Source: Piscicola geometra
Taxonomy: Eukaryota > Annelida > Clitellata > Hirudinida > Piscicolidae
NCBI GenBank assembly: GCA_943735955.1
Contig: OX030970.1
Location: 919,184 to 983,183 of the forward strand
Direction: 5' to 3'
Length of the DNA: 64,000 bases
A program made the translations under genes and the position numbers. Positions 56,601 through 64,000 of this stretch are shown here, piece by piece. The notes beneath the pieces are model-generated. The model had not been told where the DNA came from. It saw only the letters and a program-made list of their open reading frames with translations, and did no database searches. How positions within the stretch are numbered: position 1 is the first letter of the stretch; every line of letters begins with the position of its first letter.

Positions 56601-59600
56601 CGGAAGTTGAAGGCAAGGAGTCAATGATAGGCCACAAGGAAGATGACGTTGCCATGGAAAACGCTACCGAATTTGTGGTCATTGACTACGAAGAAGCAAC
56701 AATTGAGAGTTTAGAATCGGAAGAGTTGAATTCATCATCTCAATCGGTGTTTGAGTTCCAAGCTTTAATGGATTCAAAGGTGGGGTCTGAGGGTGATGCG
56801 CACTTAACCGAGAGTGAAACCACTTTCCAAGTCACGCACGAGGATGTGGTTGTGAGCTTGGGCAACATTGAGAAAGAAGACCGGAGAACCTCGCAAGCAG
56901 GCGTTTCAAGCATGCAACACGAAGCGGGAGAATTCAGAGATTTCGTCGTTCCAAACGAGACGATGCAAGAAGGTTTAATCACTGTAGTCGTCAACAAACC
57001 TGAGTTGAGAGATTCCGAACATCACATGACTTTGGGTCTGCTGGAACAAGTCCATATTGAAGAATCGGTCCCTGTTGCTGATGATGTAGCGCACGATTTA
57101 GCCGCTGTGGATGAAATCATCGGTCAAACATTTTCCCTAGAGGCAGTTTCGAAGGCTGAAGGTTTTGCAGATGCTGTGGTGAAGAGTGTGGATGAGGAGA
57201 AGGTGACTAGTTACAAGGAAAGCTCGCCTGAGAGTAGTAACGTTGGCGTTGTGGATCAGCTGCAACTGAATGATGAGCTCAAAGCTCAACGTAGAACCAG
57301 TCAAGCTTCGACTCTGCTCCTAGAACAGGGTGTGGAGGAGATTGAAGGAGTGTATGAAGACGATTCAGTGCCTGAAACCACGAAACCTTCGGAAGTCGAA
57401 GGATTGCAAAAAGAAGATTTCACTTTGTTCGAAATGAAAGAAAACAGAGCTGAAATGCTGAATGAGATTCTATCAGTGAGTTCTATAGATGGCAGCCTAG
57501 AAGAAGTGCCCATGCTAGACATTCAAGGGGAGGACATTGCTGACCAAACCACCAGGTCCACCCTTCTAACCCCTGAAAACATGCTGGTCAACATGGCGAC
57601 TGATTACCAGTCACTGGATGAAGAAGAAGAGTTGTTTTATGACGCGGCTGAGCCGACTTTATCAGGCGACGAGATCGAATCTGTCCTCAAAACGCCTCCG
57701 AACGAGCAAGACAAGCCCACAGTGCTGGTAGGCGTGCAGTTGTTTGAGGCGCCAATCGAAGAAATTGAATTCACGGCATGTCAGGAGATGGATAAGAGCA
57801 CCGAACAGAAAACTCCTAGACCGTTTGTAGAGGCGAGGAAGGAGGATAGACGAGTTTCGCTTGTGAAACTGCAAGAGAAGGTTGTGAAGGCATTGAATGC
57901 TGAAAAGTTGGAAGATGATAAGAACACGAAAAACACTTCGGTGGAAACGACAATTTCAGCGGTTGATTTAGGTCTAGTGAAGGCAAAATCGGAACTGTCT
58001 TTGGTGTCTCTGCAGCAGCAGATGCTGGATATGCAGAGGGTGATGGGGGTGGGTGGCCACAGTGAGGAGTGGATCAAAGCGGATGTGGTTGAGTACAAAA
58101 TGGGAGATGTGGTGAAGGATGAAAAAGCTCTGACTCTGGTTAAAACTATCCAGGATGATACCAGACAAGAAGGCATTGCTGAGGAATATGTTAGTACAAT
58201 CAAGGAGGTGTACATGATTCCGTCGTATGTGCAACAGGAATACGCGCCGTCTGTCGTCGAATATTACAGGCTAGAGACTGGGAAGAGAAATCTTTTTGAT
58301 AGTTTTAAAATGTCAGAAGAAACTAGAAAAAAAGAAAAATATAGCCAGAGAGATGAGTTGTACATGCAGAAGCAGCGACTCTTGGAGAAGCAACGAATGC
58401 AGCTTGAGAAGGAGAACCGCAGGAAATCTTTTGACGTCCACGTTCAGAAATACTGCGTAAGACCGAGTGAAACTAAGAGTCATTTTTATAGCGCTGAAGA
58501 ATTAGAAACGTCATCAGGAAGGGGTCAGTCGGTGCATAGAAGTGGTGAAGGCCTACAGAGTAGTCATAGGAGGCAAGACGAGAGTTACTTCGAGAGGCTG
58601 GAGAAGAGTCAAATGGAGAGGAGTAGGATTGAGAGAGAGAGGTACGAAAGAGAGGGGATCCGTCAGCACGACCGCTACCACCGTCAGTGTGAGTTCCACT
58701 ACAAGAACTCCCGCCACCGCCACGCTGCATGTGGTAACCACCCCCACCGCCACCACCACCACCATAGTCACCACCATGGAGAAGAACACATTCATGAGCA
58801 TCATCACCATCACCACCACCATCATTGCCATCATCATCATCGCCACGCTCAGCAAGCTAGGGAACTCAGTCACGAGGACAGGCACTGTTCTCCAGGCGCT
58901 CACTTGGCCAGCACCACTCAGCTGCACCAGGGTCACGTGCTCGAAGGCGCTGTCGCCAAGGAAACCGTTCATGAGAGTGAAATGCTCTTCGCTTATGAGA
59001 AGCAAGGCTTTTGCGATCATCATTATCATGATCAGCAACACCAACAGAAGAGTGATGATGATAGTTGTTGTAGTTTCTGCTGTTGTTGTTGCAGCGGTAG
59101 TCGCAGTAGTAGTAGTTGTAATGGAAGCGACAAGGCATTTTCTTGCAGTATGAAATCCGAGGTGAAGTGTAAGTTTGTTGAGTACGTCGACTTTGAGATC
59201 CATTGTTGTTGTTGTCACGGTTGTTGCGAGGGTTGTGAAGAAGTTGTTGTTGAGAAGGAGGAGAGAATGAAAGAGAGCCTGTATAGAGAGACAGAGACGA
59301 GACACACTAGTGAACGTAGTGAGGTTTATGAGAGGGTGGAAACCAAGTACGAAAGGAGAAGTGCTTTCATGACGGAAGATGTGCTGATTGAAGACTCAAA
59401 AGCCTCTTCCTCCTCCACCAACTCCACCACTGGCTTCGACGATGATGACGATGAGAACACCGACGGCAAGGCACACCACGCCGTCGAGCTGATTCATTCC
59501 GATGATTTTGAGCTGGAAATGGCGCAGACACACGTGCTCCAGCACACAGATGATATCGCCACAGAAAGCAGAATCGAATCCACGTCTTCCACGACCACTC

Positions 59601-62600
59601 ATACCACCGCCTACACCGCTCCACTCTTCCTACTGCCCCTCATCGACACTAGAGGCAGCATAGGCGGTGACGTCTCGTTGGAATGTCACGTAGTGGGCAC
59701 TCCACGACCGAGCATCACTTGCTTCAAAGACGGTGTCGAGATCATCGCGTCAGAACGGGTGAGTTTGTCGTTCGAGGAGAATAGGTGTGTCATCGAGGTT
59801 AGGAGGGTAGAGAGCGCTGACGAAGGAGAATACAGCGTGAAGGCTGTCAACGAAGCGGGCTCGTGTGACTCCTCGGGACACCTCACTGTTATTTCGCGTA
59901 TGTCCCAAGAAGGCAGATTGTCTTGTCGTGTGTGTGTGTATGTTGTTTTGTGCTTGGATGACTGCATGGTCAAGAGAAATATGAATTCATTAATATTTTT
60001 TTTGAAATTCAATAACTTTGTTAAAATAAGGCAAATTTCTATTTTTTAAATCAATAAATTGCCACTTATCACATCACCACACACACGAACACCATCCTAA
60101 CCTCCTTCTTAATGTCACAGAAACCACTATAAATGTGGAACAACAATTTAACTTGGAAAGTTCGACCCAATATGTAGGTCAAGGACACACTGATGAAACT
60201 GACCTCGACCTTTGTAAGGGAGAGGTCAAAGAGCATTACAACGCCTTTGAAGGTGAAGAAAAGAATAATAACTTTTTAAAGAAAAGTTAAATTATTTTTC
60301 ACTATATAATATAATTTTAAAACATTGATTAATTTTTATTGATTTTTATAAGAGACTATGATCTAATAGACTTTGAATATTTTAAATTATAAAATAAACC
60401 AATATATAATTGAATTCATTAAAATAATTCAATTCTTTTCCAAACAGTGGTGGAGCACCCTAAAAAGTCTTACCTCTCACCCCTCTTCGTGTCAAAACTT
60501 GCGGCAACGGAAGTGTTAGCCAACACGAGGGTGGTTCTGGAGTGTGAGGTCTTTGGTGTTCCTGCTCCAGAAATCACGTGGTTCAAGGTTGGTCGTCGTC
60601 ATGGAGATATTTATTAAATTTAAAGATTACAATGCTTTTTTTCTATGGGTTTGAGACTATTTTAAAACGAAAGATTTGAACAAAGATTTGAGCTTTGAGA
60701 GTGAAATTTGTACGTAGCCACTCCACAATCCACCCAACCACCCTGTCAGCCACCATCTATCTCCTCCCCTTCCCACAGAACGGGGTGCTTTTGGGTCCAT
60801 CCGACCGGGTGAGGCAGACGAGGGAGGGTGAAAACAAATGCCAACTCGCCTTCGAGTGCATCACGCCTGACGACCAGGGTGAATACATGTGCAGGGCCGA
60901 AAACCAGCATGGATTCGCCACCACTTGGGCCGAAGTCATCGTCGAAAGTAAGCCTGAGAATTTGGTTTACCGTGGCCCAAATGGTTCAGAAATTGGTCAG
61001 CAGAGTATTCCAGTTGAAATCATTAAGGGAATGCCTGAAAAAAAGACGTTGCTTTCATCGGAGGATAAAATAAAATCGTCTCCAAAAGCTTCCGAAACTA
61101 AAAGTGCACTCAAGCCACTAACCACCAAGACTTCAGTGATTTCTCCGTCAGCTCCTGAGAGTGTTGAAGCTTCAAAGTCACCAGAGCAAGTCAAGACAGC
61201 TGCCCTCAAAGTCACAGAAGACACTAAAACTTCTGCACAACCTACTGCGAAATCTTTTGCATTTGAAAAAACAACTTCCCCGCCAAAGAAAGGGTCGCCT
61301 CCAGCAACCGCTCCCAAGAAACTCTCCCCCCCAAAGTCTGGAGTTTCCCTCCAGAGCAGCCTGAAAGAGGTTCAAACTTCAAAGGTCTTGGAGACTCCCG
61401 CACTGAAATCAAAGCCAGCCGTAGTTGCTACAAAAACTGAAACCACTCTTCCCAAAGCCACAACTCTTGAAACCACTCCCAAAACCACAGCACCAAAGAC
61501 CCCCCTTTCAAAACCAATCGCCACCCTTCCTAAGACTGCAACCACTCCTCCCCAAAGCACAACCACACCAGTGTCTAAGCCATCTGCCAAGAGTTTGGTA
61601 GCTTCTAAGACGTCTGCACTAGCATCGATGAAAGGGAAGTTTGAGGCCGCAGGAGCCACAGCCACTCCTTCAAAAAGCGCTGCTAAGGCTGAAAATACTT
61701 CAGTTTTGAAGTTTTTGAAAGATATCAAGCCGAGTCTGAAATGAAGTGAATGTCTTTTTGGAAGAAGCTGCAAAATGGAAAAAGAAAAAGTATTATAAGG
61801 GAAAAAAGAATTATGATGAAATGCCATTTGATTCAATGAGTGTTCGGTTGAATCGTTGCTTTTGTTTGAATTTGTTCGAAGTAGTTTAGCAGAAAATGTT
61901 TAAGATTCTGTTTAATTTAGAAACATTCAACTAATATAAGATAGAAAGGATGGACGAACTAGTTTGATTACTGATCCTTTATCGTTTCATCACTACAAAT
62001 TTCATTTGAGGCAACTTGGGATTCGTATCACGAATGTAATATGTCCTTTTGAGATTTTCCCAATCAAATATATTTTAATTGAGTATATATTTTCAGAAAT
62101 GAAAGATATTTTTTATTCAATAATGAAACTTTCTTCATGAAAACTTCGTTCTGTTTTGCTTAAACTGTTTGATTGCTCCCCAATAAAGTTGTTTTCAGCA
62201 AAAATATGTATTATTTTTCAATCTTCAAATATTACATTTTTATAAAAATTTTAGGAAAACAAATGAGATTTAAATATTTACATAAAAATGATAATTCTAC
62301 CATATGATTGACTAACTCTCGCGTGTTATTTTGATCCCTACTAACACGGTTGCCTCATTTGAAATTTGTTTAAATGCATTGTTAGTTTTTTGTTTTGCTT
62401 GTTTCAGTTTTGCAAAACTAACAGACTTTCAGATCAAGTTTCTTAAATTTTACTCTTTGATTCACTCTTTCTTTTTTTTCTTCTTTTTTTCCCATTTCAG
62501 CGTGACTATATAAAGAGCAAAAATTAATTTATAACATTTTATAAATTAATTTTTTGCATTACATTTTTTATTAAATTTTACTTTATCATAATATTAGAAT

Positions 62601-64000
62601 TTCCAAACAATTCTTTCTTCACTTTATTTTTAATTGAATATATTTTACATGCACGTTAGATGTAGTCAATTTTTTATTAGTATAATACATTATTTAGTCT
62701 CTCACTCACCTTTGCATGTCCCAAATATTTAATATGAATCATTATAAATTAATTTTTTTATATTTAAATTTTTTATATAACTCTTTCATAACTTTATTTT
62801 CAAAATTATATTTTTTACAATGCACGTTAGATGTAGTCTAACTTATTTTTTTATATAATTCATATTTTTAAACTTTTCACTCACTCCTGCATGTTCCAAG
62901 CACCCTAATTGAATCACATGGTATTCTTATACTTCAAGGCTATATACGATGACACAGAAGCTCAAAGAAATAAGGGGAAAATAGAAAAACAGAAGAAATA
63001 CTTTAGGCTAATTTCGAAATGAGCTCTTTGAGGAGATGAGGAGGAAAGATTTAAGAGTGTTCGCTACGGTTTAGAAACTCTATTTTTTTAAAGTCTTCAG
63101 CTTCATTCCGTTGACCAGGATCAAATCTAAAGAAGATAAAATGAAAAGATTACAACATCTTTTTTTGGAAAAATGAGTGGGCGTCACACAAACCATGAAT
63201 TATATCAAAAATATATTCTTAACCACAAAATTATTTAACTTTAAATATTACACAAACAATTCGTTTTGTTTGTTAAAATATTTTTTTTTAAACTTAAACA
63301 AATACTTTTTGATAAATGTTCATACAGGAAAGCCAGTGGAGAAAACTATTCAGCTTTCCACGCCTCACCAGCCAACCATCCACTCCACCACGTCCACCCT
63401 CCTGGCATCACCACTTAAATTCGAAGGTTGTTTTATGAAAATAAATTTGTTTTCAATTAATTAACATTTAATGAAATTTAAATAACTCAATATTTTCCAA
63501 CGAAACCTCGAAACCGATATATATAAAAATTGACCGTAGAAACCGAAGGATCTTTCAGTCACGAGATCACCATAGCGGCTCCGGCGAAAACCCAAGTAAT
63601 GCCGATGAAGATTGAAATCAACTTGAAGGACGTTCAGCGAGAGCGACCGCAAACCTTCCTCGCGTCTTCGGTCGTGCAAGAAGACAAGGTCCGATCGATG
63701 TGGAGCCCGATCGAAGACGCTCAAGTTTCAACGATGGTGGTTAGTGAGATGCGAGAAGATTGCAGCAAGGTATATGATGTTTGTGAAAATCAATTTCAAA
63801 CTCAAGAGAATTTGAGAGTGCGTAGTGGCGATCAAGTTACGGTTTCTGAGAAATTAATAATGGAATCAGTTGTGCCTGTGACTTACGGTGAACAGGTTTT
63901 TGAGATCCAGTTGTCGCAGCAGCAGAAGCAGCGTATTGACAGCGTTCAACCATCGGTCCAGACTAAAACTGATGGCGTTATATTTGAAATACAACAGGAC
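20266..64000 (+). CDS. Giant CCDC141-titin-like protein gene (3' end outside window)
   Basis: One gene of at least 65 coding exons predicted in continuous phase, about 6,800 residues in the short isoform. Domain order: short Ser/Asn-rich N-terminus, CCDC141-like N-terminal segment, about 1,100 residues of spectrin-like helices, Ig1-Ig20, a linker exon with Ig21, a 7.6-kb exon ending in Ig22, and Ig23. It then either stops at 61744 or splices on at 63328. No FnIII, kinase, SH3 or RhoGEF domain is seen in the window. Titin-like proteins are sarcomeric scaffolds and springs; that role is inferred from the family, not shown. The start [10 protein letters not shown] at 20266 follows a splice acceptor and mirrors the short Ser-rich start of CCDC141. 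Alternatives: an unc-89/obscurin or CCDC141-only gene next to a separate Ig gene. The phase-matched junction 35626/35736 argues for one gene. Confidence 0.82.
20540..21039. repeat. 21-bp minisatellite filling intron 1 of the giant gene
   Basis: About 23 nearly identical units of CATCACCACCCACCCATCCAA, some shortened by one CCCA block. It stops at the acceptor CCCACCCAG (21039-21040). The 21-bp period keeps several frames open (NITTHPS on plus, GGDVGWV on minus). Confidence 0.95.
22135..26911. repeat. Giant 27/30-bp minisatellite in intron 4 of the giant gene
   Basis: About 170 units of the type CACCTTCTTCTCCCCAAACACCAC, 27 bp long, or 30 bp with an extra ACC or AAC. Unit variants (TTCTTC versus TTCTCC; AAACACCACC versus AAACAACACC) are distributed in longer blocks that recur, which points to higher-order duplication. 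The array is C-rich on the coding strand and ends ...CACCACCACAG, the acceptor of exon 5 itself. Because the period is a multiple of three, open frames up to 471 codons arise on the minus strand; they are not genes. Confidence 0.97.
29824..31460. repeat. CCATC/CCACCATC minisatellite in intron 13 of the giant gene
   Basis: 1.6 kb of irregular units made from CCACCATC, CACCATCTTCCATC and CATCCCAC words, ending beside the acceptor at 31464-31465. It gives one 679-codon false plus-strand frame that also reads through exon 14. Confidence 0.95.
33781..33965. repeat. About 33-bp minisatellite in intron 19 of the giant gene
   Basis: Five units of CCACTTCTATCCACATCAACCTACCCCCTCC type, ending about 10 bp before the acceptor at 33975-33976. 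Confidence 0.9.
35736..36416 (+). CDS. Exons 26-27: Ig1 (CCDC141-type) and Ig2 (titin Z1-like)
   Basis: Exon 26 (35736-35992) encodes Ig1: [19 protein letters not shown] in the B-C region and [14 protein letters not shown] in the F region, so both Cys and the core Trp are present. CCDC141 also ends in an Ig domain after its helices. Exon 27 (36114-36416) starts [15 protein letters not shown] and has [13 protein letters not shown] and [16 protein letters not shown]; the opening strongly recalls the start of titin Z1. Exon 27 probably ends GTT T|gttagt, because only that donor keeps phase with exon 28. Confidence 0.85.
36546..39604 (+). CDS. Exons 28-33: Ig3 to Ig8
   Basis: Exons: 36546-36700, 37018-37205, 37396-37483, 37658-37838, 37992-38188, 38377-39604. 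Ig3 (exons 28-29) follows Ig2 almost without linker, as Z2 follows Z1 in titin. Ig4 and Ig5 are each split by one intron. Exon 33 finishes Ig5 and then carries Ig6, Ig7 and Ig8 without introns, with a Pro/Thr-rich linker between Ig6 and Ig7 ([16 protein letters not shown]). Ig7 and Ig8 are close copies ([15 protein letters not shown] and [15 protein letters not shown]), suggesting a local duplication. Many of these domains have Val or Leu in place of the B-strand Cys, as is common in titin. Confidence 0.88.
39746..42864 (+). CDS. Exons 34-41: Ig9 to Ig12
   Basis: Exons: 39746-39855, 39962-40226, 40480-40645, 40797-40887, 41047-41098, 41254-41642, 42379-42571, 42755-42864. Exon 34 is a Pro-rich linker ([20 protein letters not shown]) that leads into Ig9 ([35 protein letters not shown]). 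Ig10 is spread over exons 36-38, Ig11 is whole in exon 39 behind a Pro/His/Gln linker, and Ig12 is split between exons 40 and 41. All phases fit. Confidence 0.86.
40716..40795. repeat. CATCC/CATG tetranucleotide tract in intron 36 of the giant gene
   Basis: Short array of CATCCATG, CATTCATC and CATCC units ending at the acceptor CTACCCAG (40795-40796). Confidence 0.85.
41775..42376. repeat. CATC tetranucleotide array, about 150 copies, intron 39 of the giant gene
   Basis: Almost pure (CATC)n for 600 bp with isolated CATCAATC and CATCTATC variants. It ends CATCCATCCCACAG, the acceptor of exon 40. Confidence 0.97.
43069..49068 (+). CDS. Exons 42-55: linkers and Ig13 to Ig17
   Basis: Exons: 43069-43132, 43335-43367, 43561-43883, 44033-44135, 44352-44562, 44734-44863, 45017-45140, 45352-45572, 46597-46747, 47306-47423, 47578-47683, 47962-48143, 48513-48597, 48959-49068. 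Exons 42-44 give a Pro/Thr/Arg-rich linker (exon 43 is only 33 bp, [11 protein letters not shown]) before Ig13. Ig14 spans exons 46-47, Ig15 exons 48-49, Ig16 exons 50-52 and Ig17 exons 53-55. For exon 47 I use the acceptor ctacgacag at 44732-44733, since the nearer ctcaag acceptor would bring a stop in frame. Exon 50 has a triple Ser-Val-Thr-Ser repeat, exon 55 a short Gln/Pro run. Ig15 lacks the B-strand Cys (LEVEIQ). Confidence 0.83.
45593..46404. repeat. 18-bp G-rich minisatellite, intron 49 of the giant gene
   Basis: About 45 units of GTTGTAGTTGGTGGTGGG with GGAG, GGTG and TTGGGG variants. It begins within about 20 bp of the donor TCGG|gtgggt and is G-rich on the coding strand, the reverse of the acceptor-side arrays. 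Runs of GGTGG and GGGGG could allow G-quadruplex folding in the transcript. Confidence 0.95.
46750..47215. repeat. 20-bp AT-only tandem repeat, intron 50 of the giant gene
   Basis: About 23 units of ATTATTAATAATAATTAAAA, with single changes, filling most of the intron directly after the donor at 46748. Confidence 0.95.
48205..48511. repeat. CATCCATG octamer array, intron 53 of the giant gene
   Basis: Alternating CATCCATG and CATCCATT units, ending GCATGCATGCATCCAG at the acceptor of exon 54. Confidence 0.95.
48644..48838. repeat. 33-bp tandem repeat, intron 54 of the giant gene
   Basis: Six units of GGTCACAATTATTAATATTT plus ATTTTTA spacer. Four or five of the copies contain TATTTTTAG|GTCACA, a plausible splice acceptor. 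Confidence 0.9.
49242..51000 (+). CDS. Exons 56-60: Ig18 to Ig20
   Basis: Exons: 49242-49548, 49738-49897, 50012-50229, 50353-50657, 50871-51000. Exon 56 holds the whole of Ig18 ([33 protein letters not shown]). Exon 57 starts with a Thr/Lys-rich linker and the first strands of Ig19; exon 58 completes it ([15 protein letters not shown]). Exon 59 begins with a Ser/Gln-rich linker ([19 protein letters not shown]) and Ig20 follows, ending in exon 60. All phases fit. Confidence 0.87.
51098..52048 (+). CDS. Exon 61: beta-strand linker repeats and Ig21
   Basis: The first 200 residues are not an Ig fold. They repeat, four times or so, a pattern of basic residue, Lys-Pro or Ala-Pro, and an alternating hydrophobic strand: [45 protein letters not shown] and [15 protein letters not shown]. 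Two copies of a second element also occur: [18 protein letters not shown] and [18 protein letters not shown]. Ig21 follows ([42 protein letters not shown]). I do not know a named family for the repeat; a related pattern begins again in exon 67 (63540 on). Confidence 0.85.
52308..59897 (+). CDS. Exon 62: 7.6-kb linker exon ending in Ig22
   Basis: One open exon of about 2,530 codons, flanked by acceptor catttcag and donor TCGC|gtatgt. The first three quarters is rich in Glu, Val, Ser, Thr and Lys, with repeated short hydrophobic strands ([42 protein letters not shown]). Distribution resembles the elastic linker regions of invertebrate titins, but I see no classical PEVK repeat. Five RRxS sites occur, four of them in the related setting K-x-x-R-R-x-S (54182, 56873, 57281, 57839) plus NRRKS at 58418. 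The motif FYSAE occurs near both ends. A highly acidic run is near 54780-54850. After 58350 come a basic coiled coil, a His-rich segment (58708-58853) and two Cys clusters (59064-59096, 59201-59236). Ig22 closes the exon ([32 protein letters not shown]), with Cys where the core Trp is normally found (SITCFKDG). Confidence 0.9.
60121..60947 (+). CDS. Exons 63-65: linker and Ig23
   Basis: Exons: 60121-60252, 60448-60587, 60779-60947. Exon 63 is an acidic linker ([19 protein letters not shown]). Exons 64-65 encode Ig23 ([34 protein letters not shown]). Exon 65 can end at GAAA|gtaagc (donor at 60948), which fits phase 1 exon 66, or read on to the stop at 61744. Confidence 0.87.
60948..61744 (+). 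CDS. Alternative C-terminal tail of the short isoform
   Basis: If the donor at 60948 is skipped, the frame stays open for another 265 codons and ends DIKPSLK, TGA at 61742-61744. The tail is Ser/Thr/Pro/Lys/Ala-rich, with SPPKK, KTPLSKP and TPSKSAAK elements, and contains no domain. An open frame of this length and such even composition in AT-rich intron surroundings, followed by an AATAAA 440 bp on, is best explained as coding. Shorter isoforms made by intronic termination are known for titin (novex-3) and sallimus (kettin). Confidence 0.72.
61745..63327. other. Short-isoform 3' untranslated region, then intron
   Basis: No exon seen. The first 440 bp would be the 3' untranslated region of the short isoform, up to the AATAAA. 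The remainder, to the acceptor catacag at 63321-63327, is AT-rich intron for the long isoform, including a diverged duplication (about 62540-62910). Confidence 0.55.
62182..62187 (+). terminator. Polyadenylation signal AATAAA
   Basis: Canonical hexamer in CCCAATAAAGTTG, 438 bp after the short-isoform stop codon, followed by TTG/TTTT-rich sequence. Confidence 0.55.
63328..64000 (+). CDS. Exons 66-67: long isoform, open at window end
   Basis: Exon 66 (63328-63426) reads [16 protein letters not shown], Ser/Thr-rich. Exon 67 starts at 63540 after acceptor gaccgtag and stays open to the last base. It contains [20 protein letters not shown], close to the strand repeats of exon 61, and later [13 protein letters not shown] and VIFEIQQD. 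Phase 1 junctions 60947/63328 and 63426/63540 both fit. The exon is truncated by the window edge. Confidence 0.78.

Noticed and set aside
58553..59305. Antisense 250-codon frame and the plus-strand 203-codon frame within exon 62
   Set aside because: Shadow frames of the His/Cys-rich part of exon 62; the main frame continues for 2,500 codons and ends in an Ig domain.
20266..64000. Identification as obscurin/unc-89, twitchin or SPEG
   Set aside because: No SH3, RhoGEF, FnIII or kinase domain is seen, and the spectrin N-terminus with CCDC141-like start does not fit these; but the gene continues past the window, so they cannot be excluded fully.

Overview
The window is nuclear DNA of a bilaterian animal. 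The genes are split by many short, AT-rich, GT-AG introns, the coding sequence carries runs of Asn, Gln, Asp and His codons, and the introns hold very long micro- and minisatellites. I guess a spiralian (annelid or leech-like, or mollusc), with low confidence, because the species rests only on protein similarity and repeat style. All exon models were read by eye from splice sites, reading phase and family knowledge. No alignment or transcript was available.

Layout. (1) 1-2890: no gene seen, one TGGA tetranucleotide array. (2) 2892-7091, minus strand: a Yorkie/YAP homologue with a clear TEAD-binding segment and three HxRxxS (LATS-type) sites, but no intact WW domain that I can find. (3) 9414-11938, plus: an ANP32-type acidic leucine-rich nuclear phosphoprotein. 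(4) 12507-14590, plus: DNAJC17 (J domain, coiled coil, RRM). (5) 14914-16930, plus: a single-finger GATA-type transcription factor with Asn- and Gln-rich regions; its last exon is uncertain. (6) 16931-20247: gene-poor and rich in simple repeats. (7) 20248 to the window end, plus: one giant muscle-type gene.

The giant gene is the main result. Exons 1-25 (20266-35626) encode about 1,160 residues of helical spectrin-like repeats whose start closely resembles vertebrate CCDC141. With no break in reading phase they lead into a chain of immunoglobulin domains (23 by my count), then a 951-bp exon and a 7,590-bp exon of titin/sallimus-like linker sequence. The second and third Ig domains look like titin Z1 and Z2. 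In vertebrates, as I recall, CCDC141 lies directly upstream of TTN in the same orientation. The window therefore looks like one gene that joins, in the same order, what vertebrates keep as two neighbours. An optional splice donor at 60948 allows either a short isoform (stop at 61744, AATAAA at 62182) or a long isoform that continues past the window end.

A second theme is the repeats. Nearly every long array in the plus-strand introns is C-rich on the coding strand and runs up to, or close to, a 3' splice site. Two G-rich arrays instead follow 5' splice sites. The largest, 22135-26911, has 27/30-bp units and fills a 5-kb intron.
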